Source: Congeria kusceri
Taxonomy: Eukaryota > Mollusca > Bivalvia > Myida > Dreissenidae
Assembly: GCA_027627225.1 (NCBI GenBank)
Contig: CM051030.1
Location: 5,867,001 to 5,931,000, forward strand
Direction of reading: 5' to 3'
Length of the DNA: 64,000 nucleotides
Positions within the stretch are counted from its first letter, which is position 1; each line of letters opens with the position of its first letter. The position numbers were made by a program, and so were the translations under genes. The notes beneath the pieces are model-generated. The model saw only the letters and a list, made by a program, of their open reading frames with translations, was not told the DNA's origin and ran no database searches. This document shows, piece by piece, positions 10,398 to 20,559 of the stretch.

Positions 10398-11579
10398 TGC
10401 AATAAAGTATTTTTAACATAAAGTTGAATATGGAACAAACTAAATACAGACATTTTTAAAAAGTTTTTATTTTTTGAATTGTAAATTATACGCATAACCA
10501 CGCAAATCAAATGATTATGACAGGGCCGAAAATAAAATATTGTTTGTTTCCCCTCCCGCGACGCATGCTAATGAAGGGTCGGTAGGTCGGAAAAATATTT
10601 TATTTGTATACACAATAAGTCATTTTCATTCATGTTTTCCTTATGTTCGAAATGTTACGTTATAGTATTAATTGTATATATTTTCGTTGCATGGTCCAAT
10701 TTGTTCTACATTGTCAGTCGGGAATACGCCAAACTCTAAGGCATAGGCTCGTTCTGTGTAAGTAAATTCCCGATTACCAGTTGTTAATTTCTATATAAAG
10801 TCATCAGAAATATTTTAGAGCTTAAAGATTTTTTTTCAGTTTTGAAGTACGAACATTTACTGTATGTGCACAAGGGAGGCCATAACTTCATGATTTGGCT
10901 AAAACCTTGAAACAGTTATTTACCTTTATATGACATTTAAAATATCAAAACAGTGACGTGGCCTTATCCTCACATTAGCTTGGTCACCTATCAAACAGTT
11001 TGCAGTACATCTGTTACATCCATATCCCAGAAGGATTGCTTGTCTTTGAATTCTAGTCCGAAATACTTGCATGATATTCCTTAAAAAAGTAGTGTTTCTT
11101 TTTGCTACATTGTCTACAGAATCGAACGTGAATATCAGTATATTTTAAATTATATAAGCAAAATGTATACATTATGTATAATGTTTTCATATTACATTAT
11201 CAAAATGCATTAATTAAGTAAAGTCCGCTGCTTTGAAAAGTAAGCGTAATAAATTGTTAACTATTAAATATACCAATCGTTTTTTCTGCCATCAAATCAT
11301 GCTGTATTCAACATTCATGTACGGTATTCAATTCAGGTAAGCGTATTCGCTTCTAGCGTTTTCATTTTCCGTATTATACCAGTAGTCGGACTACTTTTTA
11401 TGTCATTAACAGTACTGTCCCTTTCAAGAAGTTAATCTTCAATGTCGACCATTCAGTTTTATTCGATTTGGAGAATACATAAAGTTTCCGAGCACAATGC
11501 GATGTATTTTATTTTACCCTTTTTATTATTATGTTTTATTTTGTTTTTATTATTTTGTGTATGTCGTTCAGTCAATATC
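10398..11579. other. No gene recognised
   Basis: AT-rich sequence without a supported exon. It contains scattered CGGGAAT remnants near 10.72-10.77 kb. Confidence 0.5.
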
Positions 11580-11585
11580 TTTATT
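11580..11585 (-). terminator. Candidate polyadenylation signal of the pacifastin-like gene
   Basis: AATAAA on the minus strand, about 240 nt beyond the TAG that ends the last cysteine exon. The position is reasonable for a 3' UTR, but the hexamer is common in AT-rich DNA. Confidence 0.3.
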
Positions 11586-11821
11586 AACGAAATAAATTTT
11601 TACAAGCTATTGTAATTTTTCGAAGCAAAGAAGGGGCGTAATAAACCAAAAACGTTATATTGTTGTTGCTTTTTATTGTACATTTTGGGCATATTAAATC
11701 GTTCACGAAATTCATTTCAGCATTGTTCCCATTACGAGGGTTGAATGTGAAACTGGTGTGTGTACTTAACATTTCTATATCAGAGTTCTGTGGTACATCT
11801 GCAGACGCGCATGTGCCTCCT

Positions 11822-11904
11822 CTAGCATGGTTGCTGGTGGCAGATCACCTCTCCATTGGAACATGAGCATCTCTTGCATGGGTCCGGGTTAGGCTCATTC
11901 TCCC
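11822..11904 (-). CDS. Pacifastin-like gene exon 4: terminal module and stop
   Basis: Acceptor GATTGCAACAG opens the exon in phase 1. The product reads GENEPNPDPCKRCSCSNG, EVICHQQPC and then TAG at 11824-11822. The CxxCxCxxGxxxC core is kept, but the Thr after the fifth cysteine is His. Ending exactly at the last cysteine fits a terminal exon. It could instead be an internal exon with a nonsense change. Confidence 0.55.
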
Positions 11905-14900
11905 CTGTTGCAATCAAAAGTCTTGTTCATAAATCACGTACCAGTTTTATGAGATCATAATCATAATAACAAACCTGAATGTTTGGCAAATAATTGCCCT
12001 TATTAGCACCAATATTTTAAAAGGTAATTTAACTCCTGTTTGTTTATATCTAACATTGACTTCGAACATGGTCGAATTCACGACCTCCCGATCGCAAGGC
12101 GGACACCATATTCATTAACACCGCTGCAACTTGTTTCATAATGTTGATAAACATACCACCAAATGCTTCTGACATTTGTACAATTTGCAACAGAAACAGA
12201 AATACAAATTTTAATAATTAAACTCGGTTTGTTACCATGCTTATACATCGTCCCATCTACTCTGCATGGCTTCTTCTGATTTATCTCGCCTAGAACATAC
12301 AGATAACAGAACTAAAACATCTGCACTTTATTGTTTAAGCACCATTGCATAATTCTGTGTCCATAGGTCTTATTGTATTGCGCAACTCATTTATCTCATA
12401 AAAAATTAATCTCTGAAAAGGTTTTGTGATTGGTTTATCTCCCACATAATTTATTTTACTTGTTTTGCTAATTTACAACATGAGCTTACAAAAGTAATGC
12501 AAAACCTCTAAAGATACGAACCAATGGCATACATCTGATACATGATTTATTGAAATCGATGTACACATGTATATTATTATCAGCCTGTCGTATGATCATG
12601 AATATGTATTCAAAAGATATAAATATACATCTCTATACATCTCTATAAAAAAACAAATCTAATGTATTGCATTATTGCATGTTTAAAGGTACTTGTTCAC
12701 AGAGTTTTTAATTTTTTAAACATGCCACTGAACGTCTTAACTTTTCAAATTAAAACATTTTAAAACTAAACAATAAATATTATAATTTTACCATTTTAAC
12801 TGATTATTAATCATTAACGAAACGGTATTTACAGTATATTTTTATTTCAGTATAGTTTTTTTGCTCCTTTATATACACTTTTATTTTATTTTAGGAATCT
12901 GTGCCAAAAAGTTGACATTTGTCCATTCGTCAATTCGTCAATCTGGGAAAAGGTCCCTAAACGTATCATTGCTTACCTCTACAATCCAGGAATGTGCAAG
13001 TGGGCACCCCCGATATGCATCTGCATGAGTCGCAGTTACTCGTCCATCTCTCGCCATTTTGTGCAAGTGGGCACCCCCGATACGCATCTGCATGAATCGC
13101 AGTTAATCGTCCATCTCTCGCCATTTTGTGCAAGTGGGCACCCCCGATACGCATCTGCATGAGTCGCAGTTAATCGTCCATCTCTCGTCATTTCCGTAAT
13201 GCTCTCTTTTATAGATGCAGTCGGTCGGCTCTCTTTCGTCATTATTGTCGGGATCTAATGAAATAATTTGGACAAAAGTTCAGAACTACACATGCTTGTA
13301 CAACGATATATGTTTATGAAAATAAGCTAAGTAGGTTACTTCAGTTTGCTTATAGAGTCCTTAGTATCAGGACAAAAGCTCCAAGTTAGCTTTCCATTAT
13401 TTTTGTTGGGCAATAAAAAGTATATTCAAACACAACACAACTTATTATAAGATATTAGATATAAACATTGCACCATTTTATAAGATGACACAAAAATCGT
13501 CAACCTCCACGCCGAGATTTCACTGGTTCCGAGCATTGCATAAATCGAATCTGCCGTCATACCAAACCACGTGATGATGGTCGATTAAAATCTTATAGTC
13601 ATTATTTGTTCTTTTAACTAGTTTTTCTTTTCCTTTTTTCTTTTTTGACATTATTGGCTATGAATGATAAATAACTAGTCAATTTATGTAGAAAATTGCA
13701 ATGAGTTCCATTAAATAAGTAAAACTTACAAAAACGAAATCCTTCCGGATCAGGAAGGATTTTATTGTGATGGCAGTGGTTACTGTTAACTGCTATGGGA
13801 AGTAACCGCTGCGATGAGTTTGAACACACCCATGTGATAACTGTATATTGTTAACCGCTAGGGCAAGTGACCGCTGCGAGGAGTTTGAAACACCCATGTG
13901 ATAACTGTATACTGCTAACCGCTAGGGAAAGTAACCGCTGCGAGTTTGAAAAGTCGTACCTTTGCAGCCGTTTAAGGTGCAATGCGGAATGCTGTCGAAA
14001 CATGCGCAGTCATGGCAGCCCGATTGCCATCTCTCTACGTTACTGTATACTACATGGCCAATCCGACAGCTCCCGTCGGCGGGCGGCTAGGCAATCGGCG
14101 GAGACGGATCTGCATCTGTAAATTGTTTCACTTCATGTTAGTTAATGTACGTAATTTCGAAGAATATATCTCAACAATTTCCATTTACGAGGCTGGCCGT
14201 TGATTTACGTAAATATGTAATGTCCATTCACCAGGACAATAAAAGGGACGGACCGTAACGTATATTCGTTTTCATGTTAGTAAACGTTAATGTGCATTAT
14301 ACTACCACTATGGCCAATGTTAGAGACGCATTGCTCATGCAGAGTTTATTTTCATGTTAGGTAATTTAAGTGAATGTACAATGTACATTCACCATGGCCA
14401 ATATAAGTGACGCATTGTTCATGCAGAGTTTGTTTTTATGTTAGGTAATTTAAGTGAATGTACAATATACATCCACCATGGCTAATATAAGTGACGCATT
14501 GTTCATGCAGAGTTTGTTTTCATGTAAGGTAATTTAAGTGAATGTACAATATAGATCCACCATGGCTAATATAAGTGACGCATTGTTCATGCAGAGTTTG
14601 TTTTCATGTTAGGTAATTTAAGTGAATGTACAATATACATCCACCATGGCTAATATAAGTGACGCATTGTTCATGCAGAGTTTGTTTTCATGTTAGGTAA
14701 TTTAAGTGAAATAGAAAATAACAGGTTACTGCCTGATCTTGTGTAATATATCAGGTGAGGCTTAGAATAATATAACGGCGAGGCTTGCCGTTTTTCTAGT
14801 TATCATACCACATTTTTCTTAAAATAAAACCAAACGAGGTGATTTTTATATATTTTAAAACTACGAGCGGTGCTGATTTTGCTGAGCCGGCTTTTACACG

Positions 14901-17900
14901 TTCACGTAAATGTAATTATGGATTTCTAAAAGTCGACCGGATAATACTTTATTATTAACATTTCGTAATGAGAAATGAGGTGCTTTCACTACTAATACAT
15001 AGATTACACGCATGTTTATTCATATTATATTGAAAATTCAATGAAGAAATGGATTGCACCGATCCAATTTCATCGGAGAACACACATCGCTGAACTGTTT
15101 GGAGACGCCTTTTTGGAGTTGTGTATTGAAATTGACATTTTCAAGATCATGTCAATACTGACTATATAGTGTGTTCAATTTTTGGTAAAAATGTGTTTGG
15201 TTTAACATAAACTGATGCTGCGTAGTGACTTTAAGTGTATTTATTTTGAATGCATTGAAATAATTTTGTATGGATTATTTATTGTTCCATTGATGACGTC
15301 ATATCACTACCAAAGTGCGGGTTAATGTGAATATTTAAAAAATGATGTTTTTGTGATTTATGACGATTAAAAATAGTAAACTATATACGTTCTTGGTATC
15401 AAATTGTTTGTTTTGTTGAAACTGATTCAGTTGTACTGAAAATGTTGACTTAGGAGTTGATTCGGGTAATATGACGTACCTCCAAACATTGACTGATATA
15501 AACGTTACTGACCTGATATAAATAAATATATCAGGCACCTTTGTATCAGGCCGATATCAGAAACGTGGTATGTTAACGTACAATATACATCCACTATGGC
15601 CAATATAAGTAACGCATTGTTCATGCAAAGTTTGTTTTCATGCTAAGTAATTTTAGTGAATGTACAATATACATCCACCATGGCCAATATAAGTAACGCA
15701 TTGTTCATGCAGAATTTGTTTTCATGTTAGGTAATTTAAGTGAATGTACAATATACATCCACCATGGCTAATATAAGTGACGCACCATTTTCATGTAAGT
15801 AAATGTGAGTAAATGTTTGGAATACATCCTCCAGATAAATATAAAAGATGCAATGTACATGCAGAGTTGTTTTTCGTGTAAGTAAATGTAAGTAAATGTT
15901 TGGAATACATCCTCCAGATCAATGTAAGAGACGCAATGTACATGCAGAGTTCCTTTTCATGTAAGTAAATGTAAGTAAACATCCACCAGAACAAACTAAG
16001 AGACGAGTGTACATGCAGAGTTCCTTTTCATGTAAGTAAATGCAGGTAAATGTTCGGTAAACATCCACCAGAACAAACTAAGGGATGCAGAGTTTTTTCA
16101 TGTTAGTTTATAAATGTGATTTAATGTGCAATATCTATTCACGAACATAATAGTATCCGAAACGCTGTAACAAAACATTAAAAATAATAATTCTGGCTTC
16201 TGATGAAGTTCCAGATGAAAAATAAAAACTCGCAACATAAAAATAAAATATAATTGAGGGGCGTCGTGGGAAAACCGGAATTAATGCATGTGCGTAAAGT
16301 GTCGTCCCGGATAAGCCTGTGCAGTCCGCACAGGCTAATCCGGGACGGCACTTTCCGCTTTTATGGTATTTTCTGTTTCAAGGAAGTCTCTTCTAAACGT
16401 AAATTCACTGTAGTTGGAAAGTGCCGTCCTGGATAATCCGGGACGACACTTTACGCACATGCGTTAAGACCGGTTTTTTCACGACGCATTTATTATGTTT
16501 GGCTATGTGTTAAATAAAAATCAGCGTTTCTAGCTTAGGCCCAAAAATAAATGGTTGATTTCCGTTCAAGTCTCTAAATAAATCTAAGAGGGGAGCTAAA
16601 ATATAACTTGTTTCTTTTACTTTTTTTCTTCTTCGCATATTCACCACACAGTTTAAGTATATTGCACTGCATGTAGAGTTTTCAAAATCCTCCCAACAAA
16701 GAAACTATACCTTAACTATGAAAAAGGTCATAGAAAAAGAGATTTCTGGCAAGAAGCTTATAAGTGAAAACTGCTATTTTTTCCGAAAATCAGAACAAAT
16801 TAATGATTGATAGTCAAACATACGTTTACGTTCGGCGGAAAAAATTAAAGGGGGGGGGGGGGGGTCAGGTAAGCGGAAACCAACAACTTTTTACGTATTA
16901 TGTTTATTAATGTGACTTACCGCAGGACTCCATCGTGCATTGAGCCTCACCGAAATAGCACCTACAAAAATTGCATTTGTCCTTCCAAATCTCGCCATGC
17001 CCGTATTCTCTCCCATTCCCATTGCAATTCAAATCTGAAAGGGACAGTATAACAGTTTGGGGTTGGAAAAATATTTCATAAAAAATGGAATTTTTAAACA
17101 GGAGTTTGTAGAAACTATCGAAACTTTATGTCTGTTATACTATATTGGTTGCACAACATAATTATTTTGTTGTTTGTTATGTTATTTTGTGTAAAAATTT
17201 ACTAGGGTATGTGTACCAGGTAGTAACTTTTTCTCGAAAAATAACAGATATTCGTCAAACTGTTTAACTTGCCACGAGCAATGTGCTTTTCATACCAATA
17301 AAGTATTATTCAACAGGAAAGTCAGTATTAGACAATAATTCCTCACAGGCAAAATCTGTGATACTGCACCTTGATAGGTATACCTGCATTGCGATCATAT
17401 ACAATGAACGTGCATGCATTATGAGTATGTACCCGTATGTAAAATTATTAGGCGGTAAGATTCCTAGACTTAAGAATAAAGAATATTTTCAAGTTTGTTC
17501 TGTGCTTAGAAGGCCATGAATTTGAATCTGACTTGGTCTTCACTAATATTCATTCATTAACTCTAATTCGAATTTCTTTATTTAAAACGATTCGTCAATG
17601 ACAAAAATGAAATGATCTTAACAGGAATACAAAGTTTCAATCAAAATGACCTGTACGAGAAAAGAAACACACTTAGAAAATGTTTAAGCTAAAATAAATT
17701 AGGTTTTTACTAATGAGTTTTATGTACATAGGTCTATTATACTTAACAGGACATTTATTTCGATTTTTGTCACCGTAGACACATTTATATGGATTTTTGT
17801 CACCGTAGACATATTTATATGGATATTTGTGAGCGTAGACACATTTATATGGATTTTTGTCACCGTAGACACACTTATATGGATTTTTGTCACGGTAGAC

Positions 17901-18130
17901 ACATTTATATGGATTTTTGTCACCGTAGACACATTTATATGGATTTTTGTCACCGTAGACACATTTATATGGATTTTTTTTAAATCTTTCAATGCAATAC
18001 ATTCGGCCTACGATTTCAATATATGATAAGTAATGCATAGTAGATACGAACCTGTTGCATCCTGCGCAAAGTCATGGTCTAGACCGCCCAACGCCAAACA
18101 CATCAACAGAGCTATAGCGTTTACATGCAT
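11822..18130 (-). CDS. Secreted pacifastin-type cysteine-rich protein (four-exon gene)
   Basis: Four minus-strand exons (18130-18052, 17034-16921, 13254-12977, 11904-11822) form one model: a signal peptide followed by three cysteine modules with the pacifastin core CxxCxCxxGxxxCTxxxC. The family consists of small secreted serine-protease inhibitors, best known from arthropods. An inhibitor role here is inference, and short VWC-like modules have a similar core. All three introns are phase 1, the two internal exons are symmetric in their ancestral form, and donors are GTTCGT, GTAAGT and GTAAGC. The protein ends with TAG directly after the sixth cysteine of module 3. The odd point is the 67-bp triplication in exon 3, which shifts the frame. 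The gene as read here would be truncated unless the extra copies are an assembly or allelic event. Introns hold a SINE, a MITE and several tandem arrays. Confidence 0.65.
12063..12142 (-). repeat. tRNA-derived SINE remnant in an intron
   Basis: The minus strand reads GGTGTCCGCCTTGCGATCGG, then a box-B-like GTGAATTCGACC, with a weak box A upstream. It is the anticodon-arm and T-arm part of a tRNA-like sequence inside intron 3 of the pacifastin-like gene. Confidence 0.45.
12977..13254 (-). CDS. Pacifastin-like gene exon 3: second module, internally triplicated and frame-shifted
   Basis: The acceptor TTATTTCATTAG and donor AGAG|GTAAGC bracket 278 nt. The opening half (DCIYKREHYGNDERW, then NCDSCRC, SGVPTCT) and the closing half (SGVPTCTFLDC) together make one pacifastin module. 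Three consecutive 67-bp copies of the core replace a single copy. Subtracting two copies leaves 144 nt, a multiple of three with phase 1 at both ends. As read, the frame leaves the first copy and meets TAA within the second. The ancestral single-copy exon was therefore probably coding, and the present one is broken or misassembled. Confidence 0.6.
12994..13194. repeat. 67-bp tandem triplication inside an exon
   Basis: Three head-to-tail copies at 12994-13060, 13061-13127 and 13128-13194 differ by only a few bases (for example GATATGC/GATACGC and TTACTCG/TTAATCG). The low divergence implies recent duplication. Each copy spans the NCDSCRC..SGVPTC core codons of the second pacifastin module. Confidence 0.95.
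13737..13762. repeat. 10-bp stem hairpin
   Basis: AAATCCTTCC and GGAAGGATTT flank GGATCA, a perfect inverted repeat in intron 2 of the pacifastin-like gene. Confidence 0.7.
13780..13955. repeat. About 63-bp tandem repeat, 2.5 copies
   Basis: Units share GTTAACCGCTAGGG, AAGTAACCGCTGCGA and GAGTTTGAAACACCCATGTG. Noncoding and intronic. Confidence 0.85.
14200..14710. repeat. 84-bp tandem repeat, left block
   Basis: About five good copies, plus diverged copies at the left edge, of a unit containing TGACGCATTGTTCATGCAGA, TAGGTAATTTAAGTGAATG and ATCCACCATGGC. The array is cut at about 14710 and resumes at about 15577. Confidence 0.9.
14710..15577. mobile_element. Probable insertion (about 870 bp) splitting the 84-bp array
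   Basis: The unit breaks after AATTTAAGTGAA and resumes with TACAATATACATCC, so the intervening DNA was inserted into the array. Its ends carry related ATATCAGG/CCTGAT motifs in opposite orientations, but a clear terminal inverted repeat is not obvious. No coding capacity was recognised. Confidence 0.45.
15577..16110. repeat. 84-bp tandem repeat, right block
   Basis: Three good copies of the left-block unit are followed by shorter derivatives with AAGTAAATGTAAGTAAATG and CATGCAGAGTTCCTTTTCATG. The gradual decay suggests the right edge of an old array. Confidence 0.85.
16261..16487. mobile_element. MITE with long terminal inverted repeats (bivalve-type)
   Basis: The termini GCGTCGTG and CACGACGC continue inward as inverted copies: TTAATGCATGTGCGTAAAGT at the left against ACTTTACGCACATGCGTTAA at the right, then GTCGTCCCGGAT against ATCCGGGACGAC. 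An inner palindrome (AGCCTGTGCAGTCCGCACAG plus GCT) sits in the left half. I associate this family with very abundant short repeats in bivalve genomes such as zebra mussel, from memory only. Confidence 0.8.
16921..17034 (-). CDS. Pacifastin-like gene exon 2: first cysteine module
   Basis: Bounded by CCCTTTCAG and GTAAGT, 114 nt, phase 1 on both sides. It encodes a complete module: an opening Cys (LNCNGNG), then GEIWKDKCNFCRC, Gly, AQCTMESC. All six cysteines and the invariant Thr after the fifth are present, with spacing as in pacifastin inhibitor domains. Confidence 0.75.
17757..17979. repeat. 30-bp tandem repeat, about seven copies
   Basis: The unit is GGATTTTTGTCACCGTAGAC followed by ACATTTATAT, very regular, in intron 1 of the pacifastin-like gene. 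A period divisible by three leaves both strands open, but there are no splice or domain signals, so it is not called as coding. Confidence 0.95.
18052..18130 (-). CDS. Pacifastin-like gene exon 1: signal peptide
   Basis: ATG opens 26 codons reading MHVNAIALLMCLALGG and then DHDFAQDAT. This is a short n-region, a hydrophobic core and a polar exit, as in a secretory signal peptide. The exon ends ACAG|GTTCGT in phase 1. The first base of the next codon joins the AT of exon 2 to give Asp. Confidence 0.6.
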
Positions 18131-18824
18131 TTCTAGTTTTAAAGTTGCGGTCAGTAAAAACTATCCAGAATTATTAAGCATTATTTCGGTTCGAGTTTAA
18201 TTTGAAGACAGCAATAATATTGTTTAATATTGTATACCGGTAAGTTGGAATTTAAATAAAAACGCATTAAGCAATCAACAAGCAGCCCTATATAAATTAT
18301 AAACTAAACATAGCATTATATACGAGTATATTATACACAAACAAATATGTATAATAATAATTGAATTTATAGCTTTACTTCAAATATGAAAAGTGTACAA
18401 TGTTGCTCACAGTAATGGATTCCAGTATGTGTTTGTGCTTTACATCCATGCGTTTGATATAGTTTACAAGAAGCAAAGATGCGTAATTAGAAAAACAGTA
18501 AATTATCCAAAATCTAGAATCTCATTAACGTCTAATTACTCACGATATAAAACCAACCGCGCGCTGCTATAACATATGGAACAACGTTGAAAACATCGTT
18601 ATTCATACTTATGTCAAAATGAGCATTGGAGCATAGATACATAATTAGAAAAAATGCATGTATCCAACAATTAGATCATCATAAACATCTAATAACACAC
18701 GGTTGAAAACCAGCGGCGTGAACATGTGGTAACCTTTGGAATTACATAGAAAACCTCATTATGCATTATGTCAACGGAGCCGAACTACAACTGAACAAAG
18801 CGCATAAGGGAAACATATATAGCC

Positions 18825-19020
18825 TAACCTAATCTAACCTAGCCTAGCCTGCATACCGTACCGTACCGTACCGTACCGTACCGTACCGTACCGTATCGCA
18901 CCGCACCGCACCGCACCGCACCGCACCGTACCGTACCGTACCGTACCGTACCGGACAGTACCGTACCGTACCGCACCGTACCGTACCGTACCATACCATA
19001 ACATACCATAACATACCATT
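18825..19020. repeat. CCGTA pentanucleotide microsatellite with CCTAAC-like edge
   Basis: About 30 pentamers of CCGTA, with an inner block of CCGCA and a right edge drifting to CCATA/ACATA. Immediately to the left lies a short degenerate run of CCTAACCTAATCTAACCTAG, which resembles telomeric CCCTAA only loosely. Confidence 0.95.
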
Positions 19021-20339
19021 GTAGCATATTGCATATTCATAGCCAATACTGTAAATTATAAAGTCAAAAGGTACAGACAGACACAGTAATGTGAGAAGGA
19101 CTAACAAATGGTAAATGTATTAATTTTTGCATAACATTATTTTAACAATATAAAACAAAATAAATAATGTTATATATAATCTCGTATGGTAACGCATATA
19201 TACTGAAGACTAATATCATTTTTCCTTTGAAAACAAAATGGGGATTTTAAATTACAAACCAAACTTAAATACAGACATTTAATGCCTGGTAGAAAACACG
19301 ACGAAATAAAATAAAGTAATCAACATGTATAGGACCTTAACTTAAAAATGCAAAATACAAATAATTTTATATATTGTTTAGTACTTTTGAAAAATATTGG
19401 AGATTGTTCATCACAAACCAAACTTAAAAACAAAACTTGGGTATTAAACATGACCAAATATATCAAAGTTATATAGAGGATCTTAAATTAAACGTAAAGT
19501 ACACATATTTTGATACTGCGTTATCGAACTTAGAACGAACAATAGTAGTAGGTTCTTTCCAGTTTGTCAAATGCTTTTTAAAAATCCACGAATGCACAAT
19601 ATGATTTCTTTTTCTGACATAGTGATTTAAGAATAAAGAAGAAAAGTACAATCAAAATTTTTAATCTTTTCGCGCATTGTAGCATTCTTGGTTAAACCGT
19701 TCTTTTTGATGAAATGTGCAATTTATTGTAGTACTAACTAATACATACTTTTTTCCAAATACATCAGTGGCTCCTTTTTGTTAAATATCTGTAGAATCGG
19801 AGGATATTGCATCACTGTCTCATCCGTCTGGAATTGAATCAGTAACAGCAGGACTTTGATCTTGTCATAAATAAGTTTCAAATGTTAATTTTTTTGTATA
19901 ATGACGAACAATTTTTAATCACTTACGTTTGTCTTATTAGAAGTTGGTTTTGATTGCTACGAATTAAACAAAATAGTATTCCGCAATGCAATGGTCTGAA
20001 AACTCATTGGTTATAATATCTTAAGCTGCGAAAATTTAGTACATTCAGGGAATGATAACCTACTGCGCTATTTCCAATATGTGATTGAAACGCAAATTAT
20101 CATTGAGTCATAATGACCTAGGAACATAGATGCATAATTAGAAAAAAGGCAATTTAGCGTCCTACATCTAGATTCTCGTTGACATTTAATAACGCATGGT
20201 ATAAACTAACCGCGCGCACAAACTGTAACATAATAAGAAAAAAGGTAATTATCCGACAAATCGAACCTCATTAACGTCTATTATAACATGCTACTCGCTG
20301 AATTTTCTATTGAAAAACAAACATTATTATTGTTAAACT

Positions 20340-20545
20340 ACCCAAAAAACAACTCAAAAAGTACTACCAATTCTGAGCGGAGCATAGTAAAAAGTAGTAA
20401 CGTTTTCTTTCCCATGCGTGGCTATTAAATAACTCGGGATAACGCCCTCGTGGTTTAATTCCTACGCATCACAACTCAAAATTGTTGTTTATTTTGTTGT
20501 TTATTGGCCGATAAACAACGATAAATCGAACATTATTTCTTAAAT
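20340..20545. repeat. Dispersed repeat with hairpin end (copy 1; copy 2 near 60.3 kb)
   Basis: Shares TTCTGAGCGGAGCATAGTAA, GCCCTCGTGG, CCTACGCATC and the hairpin CGTTGTTTAT-type arms around TGGCCG with the sequence at 60.28-60.55 kb. The right hairpin arm ends at 20520. No coding capacity. Confidence 0.7.
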
Positions 20546-20559
20546 GCCATACGGTATAA

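Noticed and set aside
17673..18038. Frames of NPYKCVYGDK-type and INVSTVTK-type repeats
   Set aside because: By-products of a 30-bp tandem repeat in an intron, with all phases open and no splice sites.
18825..18850. Telomeric repeat
   Set aside because: Only a few irregular CCTAAC-like units. They read better as the degenerate edge of the CCGTA microsatellite.
18834..19107. Tyr/Gly/Arg/Val-rich minus-strand frames
   Set aside because: Translation of the CCGTA microsatellite.
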